Shown: positions 19,145 to 28,511 of the stretch, piece after piece
How positions within the stretch are numbered: position 1 is the stretch's first letter
Layout of the letters: each line of letters opens with the position of its first letter
Assembly (NCBI GenBank): GCA_020161665.1
Contig: JAIUPA010000017.1
Location: 1 to 64,000 of the forward strand
Direction: 5' to 3'
DNA: 64,000 nt
From: Pseudomonadota bacterium
Lineage (GTDB): Bacteria; Pseudomonadota; Alphaproteobacteria; Rhizobiales; Rhizobiaceae
Translations under genes and position numbers: made by a program
The notes under the pieces: generated by a model
Told to the model about the DNA's origin: nothing
The model's input: only the letters and a program-made list of their open reading frames with translations
Databases searched by the model: none

Positions 19145-21160
19145 TTGCCGCAGATCATCACCATTGCCGCACTTGAACAGGCCCGTGAGGTCTTTGACCG
19201 TATGGGTACGGCGGTTTGGGTGTTTGACATCGATTTCGGTCGTGTGGCCTGGGCCAACGACGCGGCGCTTCAGGTCTGGAGCACAAGGAGCCTTGCCGAA
19301 TTGCGCTCACGGCGTATGAAGGATGACATGTCGCCGGCCGTGGCCGAGCGGCTTCTCCAGTATCAAAGCGATTTCGAGCGCCGCGACGCCGTGTTCAACG
19401 AGGTGTGGACGCTTTATCCGGGCGGTATGCCGCGACCCTTGCGCGTCACCTTCAGCGGCATCCGCCTGGAGGATGGCCGCATGGCGATGCTGTGCGAAGG
19501 GCGCGACGAGGGCGAGGTTCAGCCCGAAGCGGTGCGCAGCGCCGAAGCCGTTCTGCACACGCATCTGATGATTTCGTTGCACAAGAATGACGGCACGACG
19601 CTTTATATGAACCCGGCGGCCCGCGCGGCGTTCGAACTGGATCATGGCCGGCTGGTCGACCGCTTCGTCAAGCGTCGTGACTATAACGAGTTGATGAGCG
19701 GTGTGCGCCAGCGTGGCGACATCAGCCTGATTGCGCAGGTGCGCACTTCGCGCGGCACCAAGTGGCACGAAATTACCGCCCGCGCCTGTCTCGATCCGGC
19801 GTCGGGTACACCGTCGGTTCTGGTCAGCGAGGCGGATGTGAGCAGCCTCAAGGAAGCGGAGGGCATGGCGCAGCGTCTGGCCTATCGCGATTCGCTGACG
19901 GGTCTTGCCAATCGCCATGCCCTGCCCGCCATTTTTGACCGGCTGGGCGCCATGGCGTCATCGGGTGGCGTGCAGCTTGGTGTGTTCTTCATCGATCTCG
20001 ATGAGTTCAAGGCGGTCAATGACACGCTTGGCCACGAGCGTGGTGACATTCTGCTCGCCGACATTGCCGAGAAACTGACCTCGCTCGCCCGCAAGACCGA
20101 TGCGGTGGTGCGGCTCGGTGGCGACGAGTTTCTGTTCCTCACGCTCAACAAGCCGGATGCGCAGCGCGGCCTTGAAACCATCGCCCGCGATATGCTCGAC
20201 CTTTTGGCCGTGTCGTTTCATGAGCAGAACCACCGCTTCACCGTCACGCCCAGCATCGGCATCGCCGTTTATCCCGATCACGGCGACAGCCTGAAAAGCG
20301 TCATGCAATGCGCGGACCTCGCCATGTATCAGGCGAAGCAGGCAGGCCGCAGCCGTTTCGTGGTTTTCCACCCGGAAATGCGCGCCGAACTGGAAACGCG
20401 TCTGATCATGCAGGCCGATCTGGAAGCCGCGGTGGCTGACGGTCAGTTCGAGGTGCATTACCAGCCGCGTTATGACGTGCGAAGCCGCAGCTTCTCTTCG
20501 GTGGAGGCGCTGGTGCGCTGGCGTCATCCCGACCACGGTCTGATCATGCCCGGCGATTTCATCCCCTATTGCGAACAGACCGGCATTATTCGCATGCTCG
20601 GTGCCTTCGTTATGGAAAGGGCGCTGGCCGATTGCCGGGCCTTGGAAGCCGAGGGCATTGATCTTTCGGTGTCGGTCAATGTCTCGCTCAAGCAGTTGAA
20701 CGACCCGGGCTTTGGCGCGTTTTTGCGACGCAGCCTGCATCATTCCGGCATGAAGCCGCAAAAGCTGGAACTCGAGTTGACCGAAACGCTGCTCGTTCAC
20801 GACAGCGCGACGGTTCACGCCAATCTGGCCGAGATCCGGGCACTGGGCGTCAAGCTCGCCATTGATGATTTCGGCACGGGCTATTCCAATCTGGCGCGCC
20901 TTGGCGAACTTTCGGTCGATTGCATCAAGATCGACCGCAGCCTCATTCGCGGCCTGCCGAAAAATGCCGCGCTGGTGCAGACCGTCATTTCCATGTGCAA
21001 GCTGATGTCGGCGACCATTGTGGCCGAGGGCGTGGAGACGCAGGACATGGCGAGCTGGGCGGAGGAATGCGGCTGCCACGAACTTCAAGGCTACCATTTC
21101 GGCAAACCCCTGCCGCTGTCCGACATCCGCAAACTGGCCAGCGCGCAGTTGAGCCTCTGA
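19145..21160 (+). CDS. PAS-GGDEF-EAL cyclic-di-GMP signalling protein
   Basis: A 671-residue cytoplasmic protein with no membrane segment. PAS-like sensory regions (MGTAVWVFDIDFGRVAWAND, then MISLHKNDGTTLYMNPAARA) precede a GGDEF domain starting YRDSLTGLANRHAL. The active site LGGDEFLFL is intact, and an RxxD inhibitory site (RKTD) lies five residues upstream. The EAL domain has VEALVRW, VNVS, LTETLL, IDDFGTGYSN, IKIDRSL and EGVET, so both synthesis and hydrolysis are possible. The likely start is a TTG without a strong ribosome site; a later start near MGTAVW is possible. The 267-nt upstream gap also holds the peptidase promoter. Confidence 0.92.
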   Translation: MPQIITIAALEQAREVFDRMGTAVWVFDIDFGRVAWANDAALQVWSTRSLAELRSRRMKDDMSPAVAERLLQYQSDFERRDAVFNEVWTLYPGGMPRPLRVTFSGIRLEDGRMAMLCEGRDEGEVQPEAVRSAEAVLHTHLMISLHKNDGTTLYMNPAARAAFELDHGRLVDRFVKRRDYNELMSGVRQRGDISLIAQVRTSRGTKWHEITARACLDPASGTPSVLVSEADVSSLKEAEGMAQRLAYRDSLTGLANRHALPAIFDRLGAMASSGGVQLGVFFIDLDEFKAVNDTLGHERGDILLADIAEKLTSLARKTDAVVRLGGDEFLFLTLNKPDAQRGLETIARDMLDLLAVSFHEQNHRFTVTPSIGIAVYPDHGDSLKSVMQCADLAMYQAKQAGRSRFVVFHPEMRAELETRLIMQADLEAAVADGQFEVHYQPRYDVRSRSFSSVEALVRWRHPDHGLIMPGDFIPYCEQTGIIRMLGAFVMERALADCRALEAEGIDLSVSVNVSLKQLNDPGFGAFLRRSLHHSGMKPQKLELELTETLLVHDSATVHANLAEIRALGVKLAIDDFGTGYSNLARLGELSVDCIKIDRSLIRGLPKNAALVQTVISMCKLMSATIVAEGVETQDMASWAEECGCHELQGYHFGKPLPLSDIRKLASAQLSL

Positions 21161-21303
21161 TCCAGAAAAACCTTTTCCGCATTCGTTGCGTGTCGCTCGC
21201 AAAAAGTTGATCGGCATAGCGTCCATAGACGCTTTGAATGGCGGCAAAGTGCCCGAATTCCCGCCCTGTCGGCGCGACCTTTCCTTTGGAATGAGTAGAA
21301 CAA

Positions 21304-21321
21304 ATACATATGATGATGTAT
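21304..21321. promoter_or_regulatory. AT-rich palindrome upstream of sulfide:quinone reductase
   Basis: ATACAT at 21304-21309 and ATGTAT at 21316-21321 form a perfect 6-bp dyad around a 6-base spacer, in an AT-rich island inside GC-rich DNA. It lies about 125 nt before the sulfide:quinone reductase start. Sulfide-oxidation genes in related bacteria are repressed by ArsR-family regulators that bind AT-rich dyads, so this is a candidate operator. No regulator gene lies next to it, so the assignment is speculative. Confidence 0.35.
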
Positions 21322-21445
21322 ATGTGTCGTGCTTCGCCTCAACCGGCGTGGGCGAAATGGGGCCCTCCGCGCCATTTCTACGGGACAATGAATCTGCGGA
21401 ACGGACAAGGTCGAGGCGGCCTGCCAAACCGCATGGGAGGACACA

Positions 21446-22753
21446 ATGAATTCCAATCGCCGACAGTTCCTTGGACTGGCGCTCGGTGGTCCGGCGCTCG
21501 CCGCCACGGCTGTTTCTGCGCGCGGTAGCGAACCGACGACCAAGACGTCTGCTCACTTTGTCATTCTGGGGGCCGGTGCTGCGGGCACTGCCCTTGCCAA
21601 CCGGATTGCCAGCCGCTTTGACGGTGCGAAAGTCACCATCATCGATGCGCGCAAGGCACATTATTACCAGCCCGGTTTCACGCTGATCGCCGCCGGTTTG
21701 AAGCCTGCCGACTACTCGGTGTCGACGACTGCCGAATGGCTGCCGCGCAATCTGGAATGGATCGAGGAGGCCGCTGCGGAAATCGACCCGGAAGGCAAGA
21801 GCGTAACAACGACGAGCGGCAAGAAGGTGGCCTATGACTATCTTCTCGTCGCTACCGGCCTTCGCCTCAACTATGAGGGGATCGAGGGCATGTCGCTTGA
21901 TCTCATCGGCAAGGATGGCATCGGTTCGGTCTATGCCGGTCCTGATTATGCCGCCAAGACATGGGAAGAAATGAACCGCTTCACCGACAAGGGCGGCGTG
22001 GCGCTGTTTTCGCGCCCGGCGACCGAAATGAAATGCGCCGGTGCGCCGCTCAAATACGCCTTCCTGACCGATGACTACATGGTGCGCAAAGGCACGAAGA
22101 GCAAAAGCAAAGTCATCTATGCGGCCCAGAACAAGGGCTTCTTCTCGGTTCCGATTGTCAGCGAAAAAGTGCGCATGCTCTTTGAGGAGCGCAAGATCGA
22201 CTACACCTTCGATCACGTCATGAAGAAGATCGATCCGGCCCGAAAGATCGCCACGTTTGCGACCCCGGAAGGTGACAAGGAAATCGGCTATGACTTTACC
22301 AACGTCATTCCGCCGATGGTGGCGCCCGATGTGGTGAAGAACAGCCCGTTGGCCTGGCAGAGCGGCCCTTGGGTCGATCAGGGTTGGGCAGAAGTCGACA
22401 AGGGTACGTTGCGCCACGTTCGCTATCCGGAAATTTTCGCCGTCGGCGATATTGCCGGTGTGCCGAAGGGTAAGACGGCCGCCAGCGTCAAATGGCAGGT
22501 GCCGGTTGCTCTCGAGCAGATGGCCGCCCAGATCGAAGGCAAGGAATCCACGGTCAAGTATGACGGCTATACGTCTTGCCCGCTGATTACCCGCATCGGT
22601 CGCGCCATGCTGGTGGAGTTCGACTACAAGAACAATCTGACGCCGTCCTTCCCCGGAATCATTGCGCCGCTGGAGGAACTGTGGATTTCCTGGCTGATGA
22701 AGGAAATCGCGCTGAAGGCAACCTATAACGCCATGCTGCGCGGCAAGGCCTGA
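21446..22753 (+). CDS. Sulfide:quinone oxidoreductase, type II (mitochondrial-like)
   Basis: A 435-residue FAD protein that oxidises sulfide and passes electrons to quinone. The FAD motif is VILGAGAAGTALANRI. It has only two well-placed cysteines, C197 (TEMKCAGAPLKYAFL) and C378 (YDGYTSCPLIT), matching the Cys201/Cys379 pair of the human enzyme. The RYPEIFAVGDIAGVPKGKTAASV and FDYKNNLTPSFP segments also match type II enzymes. The N terminus MNSNRRQFLGLALGG carries a twin-arginine-like motif, unusual for this group. A GGGAGGACACA ribosome site precedes the ATG. A small membrane protein follows after 11 nt. Confidence 0.92.
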   Translation: MNSNRRQFLGLALGGPALAATAVSARGSEPTTKTSAHFVILGAGAAGTALANRIASRFDGAKVTIIDARKAHYYQPGFTLIAAGLKPADYSVSTTAEWLPRNLEWIEEAAAEIDPEGKSVTTTSGKKVAYDYLLVATGLRLNYEGIEGMSLDLIGKDGIGSVYAGPDYAAKTWEEMNRFTDKGGVALFSRPATEMKCAGAPLKYAFLTDDYMVRKGTKSKSKVIYAAQNKGFFSVPIVSEKVRMLFEERKIDYTFDHVMKKIDPARKIATFATPEGDKEIGYDFTNVIPPMVAPDVVKNSPLAWQSGPWVDQGWAEVDKGTLRHVRYPEIFAVGDIAGVPKGKTAASVKWQVPVALEQMAAQIEGKESTVKYDGYTSCPLITRIGRAMLVEFDYKNNLTPSFPGIIAPLEELWISWLMKEIALKATYNAMLRGKA

Positions 22754-22764
22754 GGGAGACGACC

Positions 22765-23118
22765 ATGAAGGAACTGACGTTTGAAACCCTGATAGCCGTC
22801 TTCGAGGAAATCTTCGGGCGCGGCCTGTTCTGGGCCATGGTGGCGGTCGCCGCCATCGTCACGCTCGCCTATTTATTTGTCCTCATCCGTGACCGTTCCG
22901 TGTCCTGGAAGAAATTCCTGCTGGCACAGCTTTCCATGCCCTTTGGCGGGATCGCAGCGGTGCTTTTCGTGCAGAAGGTGACCCGGTCTGACTTCAACGA
23001 CATTGGCGGGCCGGTTGATGTGTTCGTGCTGCTTGGCGTCGGCCTGGTCGGAGCCATCGGGCTGGCCATTCTGGTCTATACGCTGCAATCGCTGCTGCGC
23101 CCGCCGCAAGACGCCTGA
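22765..23118 (+). CDS. Small three-helix membrane protein (DUF5368-like)
   Basis: A 117-residue protein with three predicted membrane helices: FWAMVAVAAIVTLAYLFVLI, then around FLLAQLSMPFGGIAAVLFV, then VFVLLGVGLVGAIGLAILVY. It begins MKELTFETLIAVFEEIFGRG. It appears to belong to a small uncharacterised family (DUF5368-like; recalled, not searched). It starts 11 nt after the sulfide:quinone reductase stop and ends at a strong terminator, so the two form an operon. It could anchor or support the reductase at the membrane, but no function is established. Confidence 0.75.
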   Translation: MKELTFETLIAVFEEIFGRGLFWAMVAVAAIVTLAYLFVLIRDRSVSWKKFLLAQLSMPFGGIAAVLFVQKVTRSDFNDIGGPVDVFVLLGVGLVGAIGLAILVYTLQSLLRPPQDA

Positions 23119-23134
23119 GGCGCTGCCGATCAAG

Positions 23135-23168
23135 AAAAAGCCGCCCGAGGTCATTCGGGCGGCTTTTT
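23135..23168. terminator. Bidirectional rho-independent terminator
   Basis: A perfect 14-bp stem (AAAAAGCCGCCCGA against TCGGGCGGCTTTTT) with a 6-base loop, flanked by A and T runs on both sides. It lies between the rightward sulfide-oxidation pair and the leftward ahpC-ahpF pair and should end both. Confidence 0.95.
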
Positions 23169-23191
23169 TACGATGAACGAAGATCACTCGA

Positions 23192-24769
23192 TCAGGCGGC
23201 TTCGGACTCTGCCGGTGCCGAGGCGCGGATGAGGTAATCGAACGCGCCGAGCGAGGCCTTGGCGCCCTCGCCGACCGCAATCACGATCTGCTTGTAGGGA
23301 ACGGTGGTGCAATCGCCCGCCGCAAACACGCCCTCCATCGAGGTGTCACCATGCCCGCCGGTGATGATTTCACCGCGCGGTGACAGCTCGACGGTGCCTT
23401 TCAGCCATTCCGTGTTCGGCACAAGGCCGATCTGCACGAAAATGCCTTCCAGCGGCAGGGTGTGCTTCTCGCCTGAGGCGCGATCCTCATAGGACAGGCC
23501 CGTAACGCGCGCGCCATCCCCCAGAACCTCGGTCGTCTTGGCGTTGAGGATGACGGTGACGTTCGGCAGGCTTTTCAGCTTGCGTTGCAGAACCGCATCG
23601 GCGCGCAGCTTCGTGTCGAACTCGATCAGCGTCACTTGGGCAACGATACCCGCCAGATCAATGGCCGCCTCGACGCCGGAATTGCCGCCGCCGATGACCG
23701 CCGTGCGCTTGCCCTTGAACAGCGGACCATCGCAATGCGGGCAATAGGCAACACCCTTGTTGCGATATTCGGCTTCGCCCGGCACGCCCATCTGCCGCCA
23801 GCGGGCGCCGGTGGAGAGAATCACGCTGCGGGCCTTCAGCGTTGCGCCGCTTTCGAGCGTCACGTGCAGGAACTCGCCGGTGCGGGAAAGCTTGGTCGCC
23901 GTCTGCAGGTTCATCACCTCGACGGGATATTCTTTCACATGCGCCTCAAGGGCGGCGGCATAGGCCGGGCCTTCGGTATGGGGTACGGAAATGATGTTTT
24001 CGATCGACATGGTGTCGAGCACCTGACCGCCGAAACGTTCGGCAACAACGCCGGTGCGAATGCCCTTGCGCGCGGCATAAACAGCCGCCGCGGCACCCGC
24101 CGGGCCACCGCCCACGACGAGAACGTCAAACGGATCAAGCGTCTTCAGCCGTTCAGCCGCGCGGGCTACGGCACCCGTGTCGAGTTTGGCCAGAACCTGC
24201 GCCACGTCCATGCGGCCCTGCGCAAACAATTCGCCATTGAGGAACACGGACGGGACGGACATGATCTGCCGGTCGGCCACTTCTTCCTGAAATAGCGCGC
24301 CATCGATGGCGACATGGCTGATTTTCGGGTTGAGGACGGCGAGCGCATTGAGCGCCTGCACCACATCCGGGCAATTCTGGCAGGAAAGCGAGAAATAGGT
24401 TTCAAAGCGGAATGCGCCGTCGAGCGCCTTCACCTGCGCCACTTCGGCCTCTTCGATGCGCGGCGGATGACCGCCAACCTGCAGAAGGGCGAGAACCAGC
24501 GAGGTGAACTCATGGCCAAGGGGAATGCCCGCAAAGGCGACATCAATATCGGTGCCGGGGCTGTTCAGCGTGAAGGACGGCGTGCGCACCGAGCCGTCAC
24601 CGGCCACGGTTTCCACGGTGATCTTGTCGGTCAAACCGGCAACATCCTTCAGCAGTGCGACCATTTCCTTCGATTTCGGCGAAAGGTCCGTATAGGCGCG
24701 GGCCGTGATCGGGCGCACGACCTTTTCAAGATAGGCCTTGAGCTGGGCTTTCAGTCCGTCATCGAGCAT
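23192..24769 (-). CDS. ahpF: Alkyl hydroperoxide reductase subunit F
   Basis: A 525-residue flavoprotein that passes electrons from NADH to AhpC. The N-terminal thioredoxin-like domain has the C130-QN-C133 redox pair ([10 protein letters not shown]). The thioredoxin-reductase-like part has [19 protein letters not shown], the catalytic [12 protein letters not shown], and [15 protein letters not shown]. The start at 24769 ([16 protein letters not shown]) matches known AhpF N termini and has GGAG 8 bases upstream; the ATG at 24793 would add eight residues. It follows ahpC after 75 nt. Confidence 0.97.
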   Translation of the reverse strand: MLDDGLKAQLKAYLEKVVRPITARAYTDLSPKSKEMVALLKDVAGLTDKITVETVAGDGSVRTPSFTLNSPGTDIDVAFAGIPLGHEFTSLVLALLQVGGHPPRIEEAEVAQVKALDGAFRFETYFSLSCQNCPDVVQALNALAVLNPKISHVAIDGALFQEEVADRQIMSVPSVFLNGELFAQGRMDVAQVLAKLDTGAVARAAERLKTLDPFDVLVVGGGPAGAAAAVYAARKGIRTGVVAERFGGQVLDTMSIENIISVPHTEGPAYAAALEAHVKEYPVEVMNLQTATKLSRTGEFLHVTLESGATLKARSVILSTGARWRQMGVPGEAEYRNKGVAYCPHCDGPLFKGKRTAVIGGGNSGVEAAIDLAGIVAQVTLIEFDTKLRADAVLQRKLKSLPNVTVILNAKTTEVLGDGARVTGLSYEDRASGEKHTLPLEGIFVQIGLVPNTEWLKGTVELSPRGEIITGGHGDTSMEGVFAAGDCTTVPYKQIVIAVGEGAKASLGAFDYLIRASAPAESEAA

Positions 24770-24802
24770 CGGTATCTCCGCAAGAGTTTGCATGAAATGA
24801 GC

Positions 24803-24827
24803 CGGGCCGCCCGCGATGAGCGGCCCG
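24803..24827 (-). other. Hairpin between ahpC and ahpF
   Basis: CGGGCCGC at 24803-24810 pairs with GCGGCCCG at 24820-24827 around a 9-base loop. There is no T-run after it in the direction of transcription. It is better read as an intra-operon processing or partial-attenuation hairpin that lets ahpC exceed ahpF than as a full terminator. Confidence 0.5.
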
Positions 24828-24844
24828 TAAATTCAAGGCAAAGA

Positions 24845-25408
24845 TCAGATCTTGCCGACGAGCGAGAGAGACGGAGCGAGCGTCTTTTCGCCTTCTTCCC
24901 ACTTGGCCGGGCAGACTTCACCCGGATGCGAACGCACATACTGGGCAGCCTTCACCTTGCGCACCAGTTCGGCGGCGTTGCGGCCAATGCCTTCAGCGGT
25001 GATTTCGAGCGCCTGAATGACACCATCCGGATCAACGATGAAGGTGCCGCGGTCGGCCAGACCTTCGGCTTCGCGCATGTTTTCAAAGTTGCGGGTGATC
25101 GTGCCGGTCGGGTCGCCGAGCATGTAATATTCGATCTTGCCGATGGTGTCGGACGCGTCGTGCCAGGCCTTGTGGACGAAATGCGTGTCGGTGGAAACCG
25201 AGAACACTTCCACGCCCATCTTCTTCAGTTCGGCGTAGTGATCGGCCACATCGCCGAGTTCGGTCGGGCAGACAAAGGTGAAGTCGGCGGGGTAGAAGAA
25301 GAAGATCGCCCACTTGCCGAGAACGTCGGCTTCGGTGACTTCAACGAACTTGCCCTGCTTGAAGGCCTGCGTTTTGAACGGCTTGATCGGCGTATTGATG
25401 ACAGACAT
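24845..25408 (-). CDS. ahpC: Alkyl hydroperoxide reductase subunit C (peroxiredoxin)
   Basis: A 187-residue typical 2-Cys peroxiredoxin that reduces hydrogen peroxide and organic hydroperoxides. The peroxidatic cysteine is C47 in FTFVCPTE and the resolving cysteine is C166 in [10 protein letters not shown]. The length equals that of enteric AhpC. AGGAAG lies just upstream of the ATG. It is the first gene of a leftward ahpC-ahpF pair. An OxyR-type site would be expected in 25409-25500, but I could not identify one by eye, and no oxyR gene is adjacent. Confidence 0.98.
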   Translation of the reverse strand: MSVINTPIKPFKTQAFKQGKFVEVTEADVLGKWAIFFFYPADFTFVCPTELGDVADHYAELKKMGVEVFSVSTDTHFVHKAWHDASDTIGKIEYYMLGDPTGTITRNFENMREAEGLADRGTFIVDPDGVIQALEITAEGIGRNAAELVRKVKAAQYVRSHPGEVCPAKWEEGEKTLAPSLSLVGKI

Positions 25409-25706
25409 GATCTTCCTGCTTAGCGGGTTGCGGGGGAGGTTTTTCGCGCGGCAACATAAAGGCCCGGGCGTTGCAAGGTAAAGGAGAAATTGTCCCCCTT
25501 GCGGACGCTTATAACAGTTATTTCCGATTTGTATGGCATTAATGCATCGAAATATCCGATTTGTAGAGTGTGCCGCTCCAGTTCCAATCGTCCCTCGTGT
25601 CGAGCACTAATTTGGCGTGATTTGTCCGCATGTCGTCCGCAGCCAGCATTTCGGCTTGTGCAGCACGGTATAAAATGGCTCCATACACACCATGGAGATA
25701 CGCAAA

Positions 25707-26270
25707 ATGTCCGCTTCCACTGCCCTTCTCGTCATCGATGTTCAGGAATCCTTCCGCCACCGTCCCTATTTCACGGACGATGAGATGAACGCCTATCTTG
25801 TCCGCCAGCAGCGCCTGATCGATGGTGCGAAGGCGGCGGGCATTGCCATCGTCCAGATCTTCCACGTGGAGGACGAAGGTCCGTTCTCGGATGCCTCCGG
25901 CTATGTGGTGCCCTTTGCCGGGCTGAAGCTTGAGGCCGATGCGGTTTTCCGCAAAACCCGTCACAGTGCTCTGGCCGGAACGCCGCTGGAAATCTGGCTG
26001 CGCGAACGCGGCATCGGCCATCTGCTCGTGTCGGGCATTCGCACCGAACAGTGCTGCGAAACGACGACACGCCATGCGTCCGATGTCGGTTTCACGGTCG
26101 ACTATGTCAGCGAAGCCACCCACACCTTTGCCATGGAAGATCGCCACGGTCGCATCTGGTCGCCCGCCGAAATCCGCGCCCGTACGGAACTGGTTCTCGA
26201 TGGCCGCTTTGCCCGCATCGTCACCATTGACGAGGCGCTGGCCGATCTTTCCGCAAAAAAGGCTGCCTGA
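25707..26270 (+). CDS. Isochorismatase-like cysteine hydrolase
   Basis: A 187-residue cysteine hydrolase of the isochorismatase/nicotinamidase superfamily. The catalytic triad is visible as D11 (LLVIDVQES), K83 (FRKTRHSAL) and C116 (SGIRTEQCCETT). The second Cys at 117 is next to the nucleophile. GGAG at about 9 bases before ATG 25707 decides the start over an in-frame ATG 15 bases upstream. The next gene, a GlxA-type regulator, begins 2 nt after the stop, so the hydrolase is likely its regulated partner. Substrate is unknown; amide-type N-containing small molecules are typical. Confidence 0.88.
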   Translation: MSASTALLVIDVQESFRHRPYFTDDEMNAYLVRQQRLIDGAKAAGIAIVQIFHVEDEGPFSDASGYVVPFAGLKLEADAVFRKTRHSALAGTPLEIWLRERGIGHLLVSGIRTEQCCETTTRHASDVGFTVDYVSEATHTFAMEDRHGRIWSPAEIRARTELVLDGRFARIVTIDEALADLSAKKAA

Positions 26271-26272
26271 TC

Positions 26273-27274
26273 ATGACGCCAGCAACCGGGCCGCGCCGCA
26301 TCCCCGTGTTCATGGTGGTGCCGCCGCGCGCCCTGTTGCTGGATATTGCAGGCCCCATGGAGGTGCTGCGCAAGGCCAATCTGGAACAGGACGCCGTGCG
26401 CTTCGAGGTGCGTTATGTCGGGCCTGCTGACCATGCCGCCAGTTCCATCGGACTTTCGGTCACGGGGATCGACCCCCTGCCCGACCGCTTGCCCGATGGG
26501 GCGCTGGTGGCGATTTCCGGCTCGACCGATACGCCCATGGGCGCCGCGCCGGATCGCAAGGCCGACGCCATACAGGAAGCGGCGATTGTTGACTGGCTGC
26601 GCCGCGCCATCCGTCCCGGCATTCGCCTTGCCACCATTTGCTCCGGCGCGCTCCTGGCCGCCCGTGCCGGGCTTCTCGAAGGCTATGAATGCACCACGCA
26701 TCATGGAACGGTCGAGGATCTGAAGCGTCTGGCCCCCACGGCAACGGTGCGCGAAAACCGGCTGTTCGTCGAGGATGGCGAGCGGCTGACCAGCGCCGGG
26801 ATTACCGCAGGCATCGACCTGATGCTGGCGATGGTGGCGCGCGAGGCGGGCCACACAACGGCGCTCGCCGTGGCGCGCTACCTCGTTGTGTATTTGAGGC
26901 GCGGCGGTGCCGATCCGCAGCTTTCGCCGTGGCTTGAAGGCCGCAACCACATCCACCCGGCTATCCACCGGGCGCAGGATGCCGTTTCCGCCGATCCGGC
27001 GCGCGAATGGACGGTGGCGACGCTTGCCGATGCCGCCCATACCAGCCCGCGCCATCTGTCGCGCCTCTTCAATGAGCACACGGGGCTGAGCGTGACCGAT
27101 TATGTCAACCGCATGCGCCTCGCACTGGCGCGTGAACTTCTGGCCGCCACGCGGCTTGACATGGAAAGCATTGCCGAGCGCGTTGGCTTCTCCTCGGCCC
27201 GGCAGTTTCGCCGCGCCTGGGGTCGGCTGAACGCAGCGCCGCCCAGCGCGCTGAGAGACGCTGTGATTGTGTAA
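26273..27274 (+). CDS. GlxA-type AraC-family transcriptional regulator
   Basis: A 333-residue protein with an N-terminal DJ-1/PfpI (class I amidotransferase-like) domain and a C-terminal AraC helix-turn-helix pair. The pseudo-nucleophile elbow is C123 in ATICSGALLAA, followed by TTHHGTVEDL. The DNA-binding part shows WTVATLADAAHTSPRHLSRL and SIAERVGFSSARQFRRAW. GlxA-type regulators commonly control amine or amino-acid utilisation. Here it shares an operon with the preceding cysteine hydrolase, 2 nt apart, and may control that pair. Confidence 0.93.
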   Translation: MTPATGPRRIPVFMVVPPRALLLDIAGPMEVLRKANLEQDAVRFEVRYVGPADHAASSIGLSVTGIDPLPDRLPDGALVAISGSTDTPMGAAPDRKADAIQEAAIVDWLRRAIRPGIRLATICSGALLAARAGLLEGYECTTHHGTVEDLKRLAPTATVRENRLFVEDGERLTSAGITAGIDLMLAMVAREAGHTTALAVARYLVVYLRRGGADPQLSPWLEGRNHIHPAIHRAQDAVSADPAREWTVATLADAAHTSPRHLSRLFNEHTGLSVTDYVNRMRLALARELLAATRLDMESIAERVGFSSARQFRRAWGRLNAAPPSALRDAVIV

Positions 27275-27535
27275 AATAATTCCCCGTCATGCATCGGTTT
27301 TCATGAGGAAAAACGCGCTTTCCAAAAATAAAAAATCCGGGAGGTTTCGTTTTATTTCGCTGATCTGCCCATTAAAACATTGCAAAAAGAAAATAATGGC
27401 GTATATATCTCTTATCGAACATTGCTTGCGACGTCGGTCCAGAGCCTAGCTCCCGTCGGATTTCCTCTCAAAACATCGATCTAATCCTGCAAGGTAGCGC
27501 GGGAACAACAACGATTGCTTTGAAAGGAAATCGTT

Positions 27536-27745
27536 ATGAACACTGGCACTGTAAAGTGGTTCAACTCGACCAAGGGCTTCGGCTTCATTCAGCCTGACAA
27601 CGGCAGCACGGACGTTTTCGTCCACATCTCCGCTGTTGAGCGTTCGGGCCTTCGCGCCCTCGTCGACGGTCAGAAGATCCGTTACGACATCGTGCAGGAC
27701 CGCAAGTCCGGCAAGAATTCCGCCGACAATCTTCAGGCGGCTTGA
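27536..27745 (+). CDS. Cold-shock domain protein
   Basis: A 69-residue CspA-family nucleic-acid chaperone. The RNA-binding motifs KGFGFI (residues 15-20 region) and VFVHIS are present, and the N terminus is [21 protein letters not shown] strong AAAGGAAA ribosome site precedes the ATG. The 261-nt upstream gap (27275-27535) is AT-rich and could supply a long 5' leader typical of cold-shock mRNAs; I see no gene there. A T-tailed terminator follows at 27807-27836. Confidence 0.97.
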   Translation: MNTGTVKWFNSTKGFGFIQPDNGSTDVFVHISAVERSGLRALVDGQKIRYDIVQDRKSGKNSADNLQAA

Positions 27746-27806
27746 TTTTGTCATTCGCTCCCGCTGACCACGGATGTACTGGCAGCAGAGCTGAGTGACT
27801 GTGAGA

Positions 27807-27836
27807 GGTCGGGTTTACGCCCGGCCTTTTGTTTTT
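27807..27836 (+). terminator. Terminator after the cold-shock gene
   Basis: GGTCGGG at 27807-27813 pairs with CCCGGCC at 27820-27826 (one G-U pair) around a 6-base loop, followed by TTTTGTTTTT. It is positioned to end the cold-shock transcript. Read-through could reach the small genes that begin 20 nt later. Confidence 0.85.
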
Positions 27837-27855
27837 CAAGACATGGATGATCCCT

Positions 27856-28149
27856 ATGCTTTACCTTGGCTATCGCCCCGGCGATCAGATCGTTCTCAAG
27901 CCCCGCACGCGCGGCAGCCTGCAACCGCAGGAAACGGCGCGCATCGTGGCCCTCCAGCCCGAAACACGCGGACCGATGCGTTACCGGGTGCGCGTTCAAG
28001 GTGAACAATTCGACCGCAGCATCGGTAAAGACGACATCGACACCGAAGCCTCGACCACCGCAACGGCGGTCTCTGAAGCGAACAGCGCTTCCACCCGTAA
28101 GGCTGGCTCGAGCTGGATTGATATGTCCCGCCTCAGAAGCAAGAGATAG
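27856..28149 (+). CDS. Uncharacterised 97-residue protein
   Basis: A 97-residue soluble protein beginning MLYLGYRPGDQIVLKPRTRG, with RIVALQPETRGPMRYRVRVQGEQFDRSI. This looks like a small beta-barrel (SH3- or KOW-like) with a polar Thr/Ser-rich tail ending SWIDMSRLRSKR. I do not recognise a named family. It begins directly after the cold-shock terminator and is the first of five small genes in tandem. The start was chosen at the ATG that begins the well-formed beta segment; an ATG 27 bases upstream lies inside the terminator region. Confidence 0.7.
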   Translation: MLYLGYRPGDQIVLKPRTRGSLQPQETARIVALQPETRGPMRYRVRVQGEQFDRSIGKDDIDTEASTTATAVSEANSASTRKAGSSWIDMSRLRSKR

Positions 28150-28183
28150 CCCAAGCGTCGCACCATCCTGGAAGGAGGTTGCA

Positions 28184-28405
28184 ATGACGATTACCAAAGA
28201 AACATTTTTCAAGCCCGGCAGGGCCACCGCGCAGGAAAAGACCCTTGCGACGGACAATGCCGCCCGTCAGATCATCGAGAGCGAAGCCAAGCTTCGCGTT
28301 CAGAAGACGGAACGCCTGCGCGAATTGCGCGCAAAGCAGGAAGCGGCCGATACGCTTTTGAATCCGCCTGCCGAGGCTCGCGCCTCCCGGCGCCGCAAAG
28401 CCTGA
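28184..28405 (+). CDS. Uncharacterised 73-residue basic helical protein
   Basis: A 73-residue charged protein, MTITKETFFKPGRATAQEKT onward, with a long predicted helix (QIIESEAKLRVQKTERLREL) and a basic C terminus EARASRRRKA. No family is recognised. A near-perfect AAGGAGG ribosome site lies 7 bases before the ATG, which supports strong translation. It lies 34 nt after the preceding small gene in the same direction. The charge pattern suggests RNA or ribosome association, but that is only an inference. Confidence 0.7.
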   Translation: MTITKETFFKPGRATAQEKTLATDNAARQIIESEAKLRVQKTERLRELRAKQEAADTLLNPPAEARASRRRKA

Positions 28406-28511
28406 CAGGACGTTCGTCCCCGGCCTGAGGTTCTGTTGCCTCGCCCATCATGGACAGCGTTCAATCGCCAAGACAGACGGCATTCCCACACGTTGTTCCA
28501 AGGAGGAACCC

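Noticed and set aside
19958..22417. An 819-codon open frame antisense to the GGDEF/EAL gene and sulfide reductase
   Set aside because: It spans two real genes and their promoter and has no recognisable domain.
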